Part shown: positions 8,297-14,307 of the stretch, in pieces
Position numbering within the stretch: the first letter of the stretch is position 1
Layout of the letters: every line of letters starts with the position of its first letter
Origin: DATFEN01 sp035691285
GTDB taxonomy: Bacteria; Acidobacteriota; Vicinamibacteria; Fen-336
Direction: 5' to 3'
Assembly: GCA_035691285.1 (NCBI GenBank)
Contig: DASSJI010000227.1
Location: forward strand, 1 to 14,307
DNA length: 14,307 nucleotides
The notes under the pieces: generated by a model
What the model saw: only the letters and a program-made list of their open reading frames with translations
Told to the model about the DNA's origin: nothing
Databases searched by the model: none
Translations under genes and position numbers: made by a program

Positions 8297-8543
8297 CGCG
8301 GCGCGCCCGTTCGATGCTTCTCCGGACGGAGCGCAGGTCGTGCCGCTTGTTCTTCGCGTACCGCTTGAGGCGCGCGAACCACGGCGTGTCGATTCGATCC
8401 GCCGGTCTCAGGAGCCAGACGCGCCTTCCATCGACGATGCGGTCGGCCACGACCAACGAGTCCCCCGGGCGAAGGCGCATCTCCTCGCAAAGTTGCCTCG
8501 GGAGCGTGGCCTGCCGCTTCGTGGTCAGCCGGATCAGCGTCAT
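8283..8543 (-). CDS. vapB: AbrB/MazE-fold antitoxin, VapB-like
   Basis: This is an 86-residue protein. Residues 1-45 match the swapped-hairpin AbrB/MazE/SpoVT DNA-binding fold: a beta strand, TTKRQATLPRQLCEEMRLRPGDSLVV, then a second hairpin. The rest is basic and charged (WFARLKRYAKNKRHDLRSVR) and would be the toxin-binding tail. The start is ATG 8543, six bases after a clear AAGGAG. Antitoxins of this type bind both the toxin and their own promoter. The inverted repeat across the promoter just upstream fits that autoregulation. The 3' end overlaps the PIN toxin start. The gene product is a confident family call; the vapB name is generic. Confidence 0.87.
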   Translation of the reverse strand: MTLIRLTTKRQATLPRQLCEEMRLRPGDSLVVADRIVDGRRVWLLRPADRIDTPWFARLKRYAKNKRHDLRSVRRSIERARRDGRA

Positions 8544-8550
8544 TCGCGTC

Positions 8551-8579
8551 TCCTTACCAATCTAGTCAAGCGGTAAGGA
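8551..8579. promoter_or_regulatory. Inverted repeat, candidate antitoxin operator
   Basis: TCCTTACC (8551-8558) and GGTAAGGA (8572-8579) are perfect 8-base inverted arms with a 13-base spacer. They cover the -10 box, part of the promoter spacer and the ribosome binding site of the antitoxin gene. Centre-to-centre spacing of the arms is 21 bases, two helical turns, as expected for a dimer on one DNA face. The operator role is inferred from position. Confidence 0.6.
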
Positions 8580-8587
8580 ACAGTCAA
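8559..8587 (-). promoter_or_regulatory. Promoter of the toxin-antitoxin pair
   Basis: On the minus strand TTGACT (8587-8582, 5/6 match to TTGACA) and TAGATT (8564-8559, 4/6 match to TATAAT) are separated by 17 bases. Transcription would begin near 8553-8550, only about ten bases before the antitoxin ATG, so the AAGGAG at 8555-8550 sits at the very 5' end of the message or straddles its start. A second GCTTGACT copy lies 18 bases downstream of the first. Confidence 0.6.
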
Positions 8588-8606
8588 GCCGGGTTGGTTC
8601 CAAGGC

Positions 8607-9989
8607 CTACTCGGGCGGAACCTCGAACGAGACCAGGTCGCGCTTGAAGCCCCGGGTCCTGATGAGGCCGTAGATCACACCTGCGATCAGCCACAGCCCG
8701 CCTGCGACCTTGGCCTGCCAGCGCAGGCTGTACCAGAGATAGGCGCAGATCAGGAAGCCGAGCAGCGGCAGCGCGAAGTTCGTCCACTTCCGTTCCGACG
8801 CCTTCACCCAGTAGTGGGAGAAGGCCGCCAGGTTCACCCCCATGAACGCGATGAACGCGCCGAAGTTCAGCATCTCGGCTCCAAGCTGGAAGCCCGTTCC
8901 TCCCGTGAGCCGCGCGATGTAATCGAACGAGAGACCCCCGGCCAGGGCCAGCACGCCGACCAGGATCACGTTGTTGCGCGGGATGTGGGTGCGGGGGTCG
9001 ATGGAGCCGAAGAACGAACGCGGCAGCGCGTCGCTGCGGCCCATGCCGTAGAGGAGCCGCGCGGCGCCCAGGTGCGCGCCGGTGCCGGAGCCGATGTTGG
9101 CCACCAGCATCGCCGCGTTGACGATGCCGAACAGCGCGAGCCCCCCCGCCTTGCCGGACACGTGGACGAACGCGGTATCGATGTCGGGAAAGCCCTTCCA
9201 GTCGCCCCACACGAGCTGCGCGGCGTAGACCTGGAGCGTCGCCAGCACCCCGATGATCAGGCAGGTGAGCACCGTCGCCAGCAGGACGTTGCGCCGCGGA
9301 TTCTCGACCTCCTCGGAGAGGGTCGAGATGCCGTCGAAGCCGATGTAGGTGAGGCATGCGATCGAGGCGCCGGTGAGCACCACCGGCAGCGCGAACGTCG
9401 CCGGGTCGTAGAAGGGCCGCGCCAGGTCTTCCCCCGAGAGCGGAACGCCGAGCAGGTAGCGCAGCGCGGAGGCCAGGAACACGAGCACGACCACCCCGAG
9501 CCCGATCCCGATGATCTCGTTGGTGCGGGCGCTGGCCTTGACGCCCCGCAGGTTGAGCGCCGTGAACAGCGCCGCGAAGAAGACGACCCCGACGGGGTAG
9601 GGCAGCCACGGCAGGTAGTTCATGGCCAGCTTGGTGCAGAGGATCGTGCAGATCAGCGGGTTGAGGACGTAGTCCATGACCATGCTCCAGCCCGTGACGT
9701 ACCCGAGGGCCGGGTGGAGGGACTGGCCGACGTACGTGAAGGCCGAGCCGGCGCTGGGATAGGCCCGCGCCATGCGACCGTAGCTCACGGCCGTGAGCAG
9801 CATCGCGGCCATGCCGATGAGGATGGTGGTGACGACGTGGCCCTTGGCCTCCATGCTCACGACGCCGAACAGCCCCATGGGCGCCGTCGGCTGGATGATG
9901 ACGATGCCGTAGAAGACGAGGTCCCAGAGCGTCAGCGCGCGCCTGAGCCGGGGCGCCTCGGGGGCACGGACGACGGCGGCTTCGCTCAC
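8607..9989 (-). CDS. APC-superfamily permease, PuuP-like (amine/amino acid:proton symporter)
   Basis: This is a 460-residue protein with about 12 hydrophobic segments. GTG at 9989 is the start: it overlaps the deacetylase stop as GTGA and follows GAAGGG at six bases. A longer upstream ORF extension is the shadow of the deacetylase gene. Family features are the broken first helix (LWDLVFYGIVIIQPTAPMGL), YPSAGSAFTYVGQ at 77-89, GFDGISTLSEEVENPRRN at 217-234 and ARLLYGMGRSDALP near 310. From memory these match E. coli PuuP (putrescine importer) closely along the chain. Members carry cationic or neutral amines and amino acids across the inner membrane by proton symport. As the last gene of the glucosaminidase operon it may import an amino compound released in the periplasm, but the substrate is not readable from sequence. 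No convincing terminator follows its stop. Confidence 0.92.
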   Translation of the reverse strand: MSEAAVVRAPEAPRLRRALTLWDLVFYGIVIIQPTAPMGLFGVVSMEAKGHVVTTILIGMAAMLLTAVSYGRMARAYPSAGSAFTYVGQSLHPALGYVTGWSMVMDYVLNPLICTILCTKLAMNYLPWLPYPVGVVFFAALFTALNLRGVKASARTNEIIGIGLGVVVLVFLASALRYLLGVPLSGEDLARPFYDPATFALPVVLTGASIACLTYIGFDGISTLSEEVENPRRNVLLATVLTCLIIGVLATLQVYAAQLVWGDWKGFPDIDTAFVHVSGKAGGLALFGIVNAAMLVANIGSGTGAHLGAARLLYGMGRSDALPRSFFGSIDPRTHIPRNNVILVGVLALAGGLSFDYIARLTGGTGFQLGAEMLNFGAFIAFMGVNLAAFSHYWVKASERKWTNFALPLLGFLICAYLWYSLRWQAKVAGGLWLIAGVIYGLIRTRGFKRDLVSFEVPPE

Positions 9990-11329
9990 CGGGCGCCCTT
10001 CTGGCGGTCGTCGAGGAAGGAGCGAACGAGGTCGTGGACGCCGTCGCGGCCGAACACGAAGAACAGCTCCTCGGAGCGCGGACCGCGGCGGAGGTAGTCC
10101 TTCTCGGGCACACGCGGATAGTCCTCGCGCTTCGACTGGATGCCCGGCGGCAGGCAGCTCCTCTGCTCCGCAGGGGACAACCGCAGGTCGTGCATCGACT
10201 CGAGGGCATACAGCTTGCGGCGCTGGAGCTCCGGGCTCACGGTCTTCGCGTACACGGACTCGACGGGCAGCTCCGGCCCCGCCCAGGGAGGCAGCGACAT
10301 GGTCGATCCGGCCGGGCCGAACGGGTAGAGGTCCTTGAAACCGTGGTTCGTGTACAGGAGGAAGCGGGCGTTCCCCTTCCACTTCCCCAGGGCCTCGACG
10401 GCCGCCACCGAGACGAAACGATGGTCGTCGTGGTGATCGAGCTGCGGGTAGACCATGACCACGACGCCGGGCTTGACCTTCTTGAAGATCGCCGCCAGGT
10501 CCTCGACGAGGTTCGTCCAGCGATTCTTGCGGGACGTGTTCGGGAGCAGGCGGCTGACGTTCGCGCGCCTGTAGGGCGCCACGTCGTCGTTCGGGCCGTA
10601 CATCTCCGGCACGACCTCGTCGCGCTTGTCGTGCATCGTGGCGAGGCGGGCGTCGAAGTAGCCGAGGTTGAAGCAGCGCTCGGGGGGAATTCCGCCCTGC
10701 CACGGCACCGTCACGCTGTCCACGGCGCGGATGTAGCCCTTGAAGAGGTACTGCTCGGCGCGGTCCGGGAAGTCGTCCCTGTAGTTGGCGTCGCCTGCGT
10801 TGCCGGAGGTGACCGTCACGATCGTCGCGTTGCTCCCCGCGTACAGGCCGAAAGCGGCGATCTCGGCGTCGTCGGGGTGGGGCGCCAGGATGAGGACCTT
10901 CTTGGTCCAGTCGAGCCGGTTCGCGAACAGGCGCAGGGTCGCCTGGCCGCCCTGGAGGCCCAGGCCGTGGGCGGCGATCGTTACGCTCGCTCCGGGCGCG
11001 AGCTGCGAGCGCAGGCCGGTCAGGTTGAGCCAGCGCAGGCCGGCAGCCCCGGCCTCGAAGTGCTGCTCGACCCTCGCGGACCCCGCCCTGAGCTCGGCCC
11101 AGGGCCCGGATTCGGCTCCTGCGTCCACGCGCAGGCCGAGGAGGGCCGTGTCCCAGTCGGCGGTGGCGGGGCGCGGCCACTCGAAGCGCGCGCTGGACGC
11201 GTCGGTGGACACGGCGACGCTCAGCTCTTCGCCTTGGCCGGGAGCGAAGCGATAGCGGTCGTCGTCGCCGGAGGCCCGCGGGACGACGGCGAGGACGGCC
11301 AGCACGAGCGCGGTTCGCTGTCGCGGCAT
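9986..11329 (-). CDS. Exported PIG-L family (CE14-type) N-deacetylase
   Basis: This is a 447-residue protein. ATG 11329 is chosen because it follows AAGGAG by eight bases and opens a signal peptide (MPRQRTALVLAVLAVVPRASG). The ORF continues further upstream only as a shadow of the GH2 gene. Residues about 22-140 are a beta-rich extension I cannot assign. The PIG-L catalytic domain starts at about 144, with the zinc/catalytic motif HPDD (151-154, in LILAPHPDDAEIAAFG) and the second motif LDHHDDH (297-303). PIG-L/LmbE enzymes remove N-acetyl groups, usually from GlcNAc in GlcNAc-inositides, mycothiol or bacillithiol precursors, or chitooligosaccharides (archaeal Dac). Here the five-base gap to a GH2 glucosaminidase and the export signal favour an extracytoplasmic oligosaccharide substrate rather than a cytoplasmic thiol precursor. 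The 3' end overlaps the permease start. Confidence 0.93.
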   Translation of the reverse strand: MPRQRTALVLAVLAVVPRASGDDDRYRFAPGQGEELSVAVSTDASSARFEWPRPATADWDTALLGLRVDAGAESGPWAELRAGSARVEQHFEAGAAGLRWLNLTGLRSQLAPGASVTIAAHGLGLQGGQATLRLFANRLDWTKKVLILAPHPDDAEIAAFGLYAGSNATIVTVTSGNAGDANYRDDFPDRAEQYLFKGYIRAVDSVTVPWQGGIPPERCFNLGYFDARLATMHDKRDEVVPEMYGPNDDVAPYRRANVSRLLPNTSRKNRWTNLVEDLAAIFKKVKPGVVVMVYPQLDHHDDHRFVSVAAVEALGKWKGNARFLLYTNHGFKDLYPFGPAGSTMSLPPWAGPELPVESVYAKTVSPELQRRKLYALESMHDLRLSPAEQRSCLPPGIQSKREDYPRVPEKDYLRRGPRSEELFFVFGRDGVHDLVRSFLDDRQKGAR

Positions 11330-11334
11330 CCGAT

Positions 11335-13974
11335 CTACTCCTTGGCCGCCCCGGGGGCGGCGTTCCAGGCCTCGAAGGCCACGCTGGGTCGGGCGTCCCC
11401 GGTGCGTCGAGGGACGGCGACGCGCAGCTCGCGCTTCTCGCCCGGCAGGAGCACGAGGTAGTTGTCGTCCCAGTAGACGGGCAGGATCTCGCGGCCGGTC
11501 TTCGGATCGTTCGCCTTGAGGTGGGCCTGGAAGGCGAGGGCGTTGCCGGTGTTCTCGATCGTCACGCTGCCCGCCCACTCGCGAGGGGCTTCCTCGAAGC
11601 GCGCCGCCGCGGCGAGGCTCGTCGCGGGGAGCGTGGCGAGCGCCTTGAGGTCGGCGTGGACCTTGGTCGGCGTGTACCACCAGAACTTCGTGTTGCCCCA
11701 GTCGACGACGTCCTCCTGGGTCGAGAGCCAGTAGTCGTTCGAGCTGTGCTTTCGGCCGTCGGCTCCCTCGAGCTCCAGGCGCAGGAAGTACGTCCGGCTG
11801 AGGCCGGAGAGCCTCGGGATCGCGAAGGCGCGAACGACGCCGTCGGGCCCGATGTCGACGCGCGCCTCCCGCGAGAACCTCTCGGCGAGCTTCAGGTCGT
11901 GGACGCGCGCCCGGACCTTGAGCCCCTGGAAGCCCTCCTGGAGATCGTTCACGACGGCCACCGAGCGGTCGTCGTAGGAGTACTGCACGTGCAGCGGCGC
12001 GCAGGCCTTCTTCGAGCCGTAGTAGCCGCCGCCCGGCCGCAGGTACCAGTCGTACAGGTGCCAGATCATCGACGGCCAGGCGTTGTTGAGCATCCACTGG
12101 ATCACGCCGGTCGCCGTGCACTTGTTGCGGCCGAACGCCTCGAACATCGCGCGCTGGCCCTCGTAGGCCAGCGCCTGCGCCTTGCGGGCGTAGTCAAGGA
12201 CCCCGGTGGCCTTGCCGTAGCGCGCCTCGAGGGCGTCGGTGAACAGCTTGATGTCCTTGAACTCGTCGCCGCCCGCGTGGAAGCGCCACACGTCGTCCAT
12301 GGGCCACAGGCTCTTCTCGGGGAGCATGGCCTTCAGGCTGTCGATGGGCGGCACCGCGGCGCCGGGCCCCACTTCGGTCGCGAAGCCGAACGCGCCGCCG
12401 CGCTTCTTGTCGAGGAGCCAGTAGGAAGGCGGGATGTAGTCGTAGGGGCCGCGCATCTTCACCCCGCTCGGCCCGCTCACGGGGCCGGGCGTGTCGGTGG
12501 CGTTCGAGAGGACCGGCTTGGACCACTCGAGCTCCTTCAGCACGTCGAGGTACGCCTGCTCCACCCTCGCCACGGGCGGGAAGTCGCTGCCGTTGAGCCA
12601 GACGAAGACGCTGGGGCGGTTGCGGATGCGGCGGATCTGGTCGCGCAGCGACGCGGGGCCGACCCGGTGGTCCTCCTCGTCCCACTTGTCCCACATCTCC
12701 CACTGGTCGCAGCAGCACCAGCCGGGCATGACCAGGAGACCCATCTCGTCGGCGAGGTCGTAGAAGAGCTCGCTCTCCAGCTTGCCCTCGAGGCGGATCG
12801 TGTTGAGCCCCATCTCGCGCGTGTAGCGCAGCTCGGCCTCGAGGCGCTCGCGGGACGCGGGACGCAGGAGCATGTCGGACGCCCAGCCGCCGCCCCGGAT
12901 CAGGATCGGCTTGCCGTTGACCTTGAACAGCCGATGGCCTTCCCTGGTCAGCTCCGAGTCGTACTGCACGATCCCGAAGCGGACCGTCTGTCGGTCCGAG
13001 ACCGCGCCGAGGACTTCGCTGTCGAGGACCAGCGTGTGGAGGTTCTGCGGGCCCATGCGGTGCGGCCACCAGAGGCGCGGGCGCTTGATCTCGAGCTGCG
13101 GCACGTCCTCGGGCGTGAAGCGCACCAGGCTCTTCTCGCGGGGCCCGAGGCTGATGCGCTTCGAGAACTGGATCGCCTCGATGGCGCCGCGCACCACTCC
13201 GCTCACCGGACGATCGGAGGTGTTGCGCGCTTCGACGGTGACCGTGAGCCGCGCCGTGTCCAGGGAGGGGAGATCCACCCGCGTGACGACGTGGGGGTCG
13301 CGCAGGGCGATCGGACCGCTCTCGACCAGGGAGACCTCGCCCCACAAGCCCATGTTCTTGTCGGCCGGCGTGGGGTTCCAGTCCACCCACATGAACGCCA
13401 GGTCGTGGGGTTCCGGGGCGAAGACCTCCACCGCCACGGCGTTCGTCTCCCCCGGACGCGCCACGGCGCTGACGTCGAGCTCGTAGCGGCGGAACGCGCC
13501 GACGATCTCGTCCTTGCCCGCGAGACGCGTGCCGTTCATCCAGATGTTGGCGCGGTAGTTGATGCCCTCGAAGCGAAGCGTGAGGGCCCGCCCGGCGAGG
13601 GCGGCCGGCACGTCGAATTCCGTCCGATACCACCACGACGGCTTGAACGGGCTGTCCGCAGGCGTCTCGAGCAGGGTGAAGCGCTGGCCGATGGGGTACG
13701 TCGTTCCCGGAATCTGGCGCAGGTTCATCCCGAAGTACGGATCCTTGAAATGGCCGCTCTCCACCAGAGCCCCGACCACCGTGTTGGGAACGGCGACGGA
13801 GTGCCACCCGGCGGTGTCGAAGCCCGGCTGGGACAGCGCGCTCCCATCCTTGCCTGCCTTGGCCGAGGATTGGAGCTGCCAGGCCTGCAGCATGCGACCG
13901 GGCGCGGCGGCGGCGCGGGGCGTCACGACCGACAGGAGGCTGGCCGCGAGGGCGAGCCAGGGGAGCCGGCGCAT
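11335..13974 (-). CDS. Exported GH2 exo-beta-D-glucosaminidase (CsxA-like)
   Basis: This is an 879-residue protein, starting at ATG 13974 just after GGAGGT. A signal peptide spans residues 1-24 (RRLPWLALAASLLSVV). The GH2 order follows: a galactose-binding-like jelly roll (about 30-220, with WWYRTEFDVP and GINYRANIWMNG), an Ig-like domain (about 220-335), a TIM barrel (about 340-600) and C-terminal Ig-like domains (about 660-870). In the barrel the acid/base site reads WLNGSD, so D464 stands where most GH2 enzymes have Glu. The nucleophile is E534 in TEVGPG. This S-D substitution, the 70-residue spacing and RLEGKLE at 394-400 match exo-beta-D-glucosaminidases such as Amycolatopsis CsxA (D469/E541, from memory), which release GlcN from the non-reducing end of chitosan oligomers. 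It is first gene of an operon with a deacetylase and a permease, and is divergent from a ROK regulator. Another amino-sugar or beta-mannoside substrate is possible. Confidence 0.93.
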   Translation of the reverse strand: MRRLPWLALAASLLSVVTPRAAAAPGRMLQAWQLQSSAKAGKDGSALSQPGFDTAGWHSVAVPNTVVGALVESGHFKDPYFGMNLRQIPGTTYPIGQRFTLLETPADSPFKPSWWYRTEFDVPAALAGRALTLRFEGINYRANIWMNGTRLAGKDEIVGAFRRYELDVSAVARPGETNAVAVEVFAPEPHDLAFMWVDWNPTPADKNMGLWGEVSLVESGPIALRDPHVVTRVDLPSLDTARLTVTVEARNTSDRPVSGVVRGAIEAIQFSKRISLGPREKSLVRFTPEDVPQLEIKRPRLWWPHRMGPQNLHTLVLDSEVLGAVSDRQTVRFGIVQYDSELTREGHRLFKVNGKPILIRGGGWASDMLLRPASRERLEAELRYTREMGLNTIRLEGKLESELFYDLADEMGLLVMPGWCCCDQWEMWDKWDEEDHRVGPASLRDQIRRIRNRPSVFVWLNGSDFPPVARVEQAYLDVLKELEWSKPVLSNATDTPGPVSGPSGVKMRGPYDYIPPSYWLLDKKRGGAFGFATEVGPGAAVPPIDSLKAMLPEKSLWPMDDVWRFHAGGDEFKDIKLFTDALEARYGKATGVLDYARKAQALAYEGQRAMFEAFGRNKCTATGVIQWMLNNAWPSMIWHLYDWYLRPGGGYYGSKKACAPLHVQYSYDDRSVAVVNDLQEGFQGLKVRARVHDLKLAERFSREARVDIGPDGVVRAFAIPRLSGLSRTYFLRLELEGADGRKHSSNDYWLSTQEDVVDWGNTKFWWYTPTKVHADLKALATLPATSLAAAARFEEAPREWAGSVTIENTGNALAFQAHLKANDPKTGREILPVYWDDNYLVLLPGEKRELRVAVPRRTGDARPSVAFEAWNAAPGAAKE
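11338..11343 (-). promoter_or_regulatory. Ribosome binding site of the deacetylase gene, inside the GH2 3' end
   Basis: AAGGAG encodes the last two residues (Lys-Glu) of the GH2 protein and lies eight bases before the deacetylase ATG. It fixes the start and ties translation of the two genes together. Confidence 0.7.
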
Positions 13975-14000
13975 GGGACCTCCGTTTCGAAGCGGGTGGG

Positions 14001-14012
14001 GAGGTTAACCTC
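14001..14012. promoter_or_regulatory. 12-bp perfect palindrome, candidate operator for the glucosaminidase operon
   Basis: GAGGTTAACCTC is a perfect palindrome in the divergent region, overlapping the proposed -10 of the glucosaminidase promoter. AACCTCGGA within and beside it recurs at 14059-14067 near the ROK start. The binding protein is inferred to be the adjacent ROK regulator. Confidence 0.45.
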
Positions 14013-14030
14013 GGAGCGCGGCCCTTGCAA
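14002..14030 (-). promoter_or_regulatory. Candidate promoter of the glucosaminidase operon
   Basis: On the minus strand TTGCAA (14030-14025) lies 17 bases from TAACCT (14007-14002). The -10 match is weak (3/6), as expected for an activated or regulated promoter, and it lies inside the palindrome at 14001-14012. The leader would be about 20 bases and carries GGAGGT before the ATG. Confidence 0.35.
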
Positions 14031-14052
14031 GACTTTGTTAAGTCACTTTAAT
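14025..14052 (+). promoter_or_regulatory. Promoter of the ROK regulator gene
   Basis: TTGCAA (14025-14030) and TTTAAT (14047-14052, 5/6 match to TATAAT) are 16 bases apart, in the most AT-rich stretch of the window. TTGCAA is its own reverse complement, so the same hexamer can serve as -35 for the divergent glucosaminidase promoter. Confidence 0.5.
14031..14044. promoter_or_regulatory. Inverted repeat in the ROK promoter spacer, candidate operator
   Basis: GACTT and AAGTC are perfect arms around TGTT, filling nearly the whole spacer between the -35 and -10 of the regulator promoter. ACTTTnnTA is also repeated directly at 14032 and 14045. The position suits autorepression and control of the divergent promoter. 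Confidence 0.4.
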
Positions 14053-14054
14053 AT

Positions 14055-14070
14055 TCGGAACCTCGGAATC
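14055..14070 (+). repeat. 8-bp tandem repeat before the ROK start
   Basis: TCGGAACC is followed at once by TCGGAATC (7/8 identical), ending next to the ATG at 14072. The second copy contains the only ribosome-binding-like GGAA. A protein bound here could block both the start of transcription and translation; this is speculative. Confidence 0.35.
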
Positions 14071-14071
14071 C

Positions 14072-14307
14072 ATGGGTTCAGAGGCCAGACGAACGGCGGG
14101 TCGCGCTCTTCCTGACGCTGCGCGGCACGGCGCCCGACATGCGGCACACATCCGCGGCCTCAACATGGAGCGCGTGCTGGCCGTTGTCATGGCGCGCACG
14201 GCGCCGTTCACCCGCAACGAGCTGATGGAGGCGACGGGGCTGTCGGCGCCCACCGTGGGCAGCCTGACCGCCCACCTCATCCGCGCGGGCGTGGTCGCCG
14301 ACCGCGG
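14072..14307 (+). CDS. ROK-family transcriptional regulator, 5' part only
   Basis: An open frame runs from ATG 14072 to the right edge (78 full codons). Residues about 28-78 read RGLNMERVLAVVMARTAP, then a winged-helix HTH with TRNELMEATGLSAPTVGSL and HLIRAGVVAD. This is the N-terminal pattern of ROK-family repressors (NagC/Mlc/XylR group). The sugar-kinase-like C-terminal domain, which would carry the ROK signature and zinc motif, lies outside the window. An internal ATG at 14165 (residue 32) is an alternative start, but the preceding HIRGLN belongs to the conserved region, so the upstream ATG is preferred. ROK regulators commonly sense GlcNAc, glucosamine phosphates, glucose or xylose. Its divergent placement beside a glucosaminidase operon points to control of amino-sugar use. 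Confidence 0.82.
   Translation, partial: MGSEARRTAGRALPDAARHGARHAAHIRGLNMERVLAVVMARTAPFTRNELMEATGLSAPTVGSLTAHLIRAGVVADR

Noticed and set aside
8590..8606. TTGGAACCAA hairpin after the permease as a terminator
   Set aside because: The loop is only two bases, the stem is weak and there is no U-run.
7871..8610. Mobile element carrying the toxin-antitoxin pair
   Set aside because: No transposase, no terminal inverted repeats and no target duplication visible around it. The 8-base inverted repeat is within the promoter.
11521..14115. Plus-strand ORF of 864 codons antisense to the GH2 gene and running into the ROK gene
   Set aside because: It has no domain, crosses the divergent promoter region and ends inside the ROK reading frame. 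It is a high-GC shadow.
1..14307. CRISPR array, tRNA or rRNA genes
   Set aside because: No regularly spaced repeats other than protein-level VCBS/TPR repeats, and no cloverleaf or rRNA-like segment was seen.

Overview
The window is very GC-rich, roughly 70% by eye, and packed with genes. Eight genes run leftward on the minus strand and one incomplete gene runs rightward at the right edge. No gap between genes exceeds about 100 bases. High third-position GC, repeated VCBS/ASPIC-UnbV proteins and a multihaem cytochrome fused to TPRs suggest Acidobacteriota (for example a Vicinamibacteria-like soil lineage). This is inferred from gene content, since no phylogenetic marker is present.

Right block (8607 to the right edge): a divergent pair made of the start of a ROK-family regulator (+) and a three-gene operon (-). 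The operon encodes a secreted GH2 exo-beta-D-glucosaminidase, a secreted PIG-L-type deacetylase and a PuuP-like APC permease. The GH2 enzyme carries Asp rather than Glu at the acid/base position, the hallmark of chitosan-type exo-glucosaminidases. With a PIG-L deacetylase it looks like a bacterial, exported counterpart of the archaeal Dac/exo-glucosaminidase route, in which N-acetyl groups are removed and free glucosamine is then clipped off. The 97-bp divergent region is AT-rich. It holds facing promoters that share one palindromic -35 hexamer and two short palindromes that could be operators for the regulator.

Middle (7871-8587): a compact type II toxin-antitoxin pair, an AbrB/MazE-fold antitoxin overlapping a PIN-domain (VapC-like) toxin. 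It has its own sigma70-like promoter overlapped by an 8-bp inverted repeat.

Left block (1-7834): a three-gene, translationally coupled cluster. It encodes a membrane-anchored pentahaem cytochrome c with C-terminal TPRs, an exported seven-bladed VCBS/ASPIC-UnbV protein (TTG start overlapping the previous stop as TTGA), and an exported TPR + VCBS + ASPIC-UnbV protein with a large C-terminal region I do not recognise (GTG start overlapping as GTGA, cut by the left edge). The likely setting is a periplasmic or surface redox/scaffold complex of unknown substrate.

The strongest points for follow-up are the glucosaminidase/deacetylase/ROK module, the pentahaem-TPR/beta-propeller cluster, and the two palindrome-bearing promoter regions.
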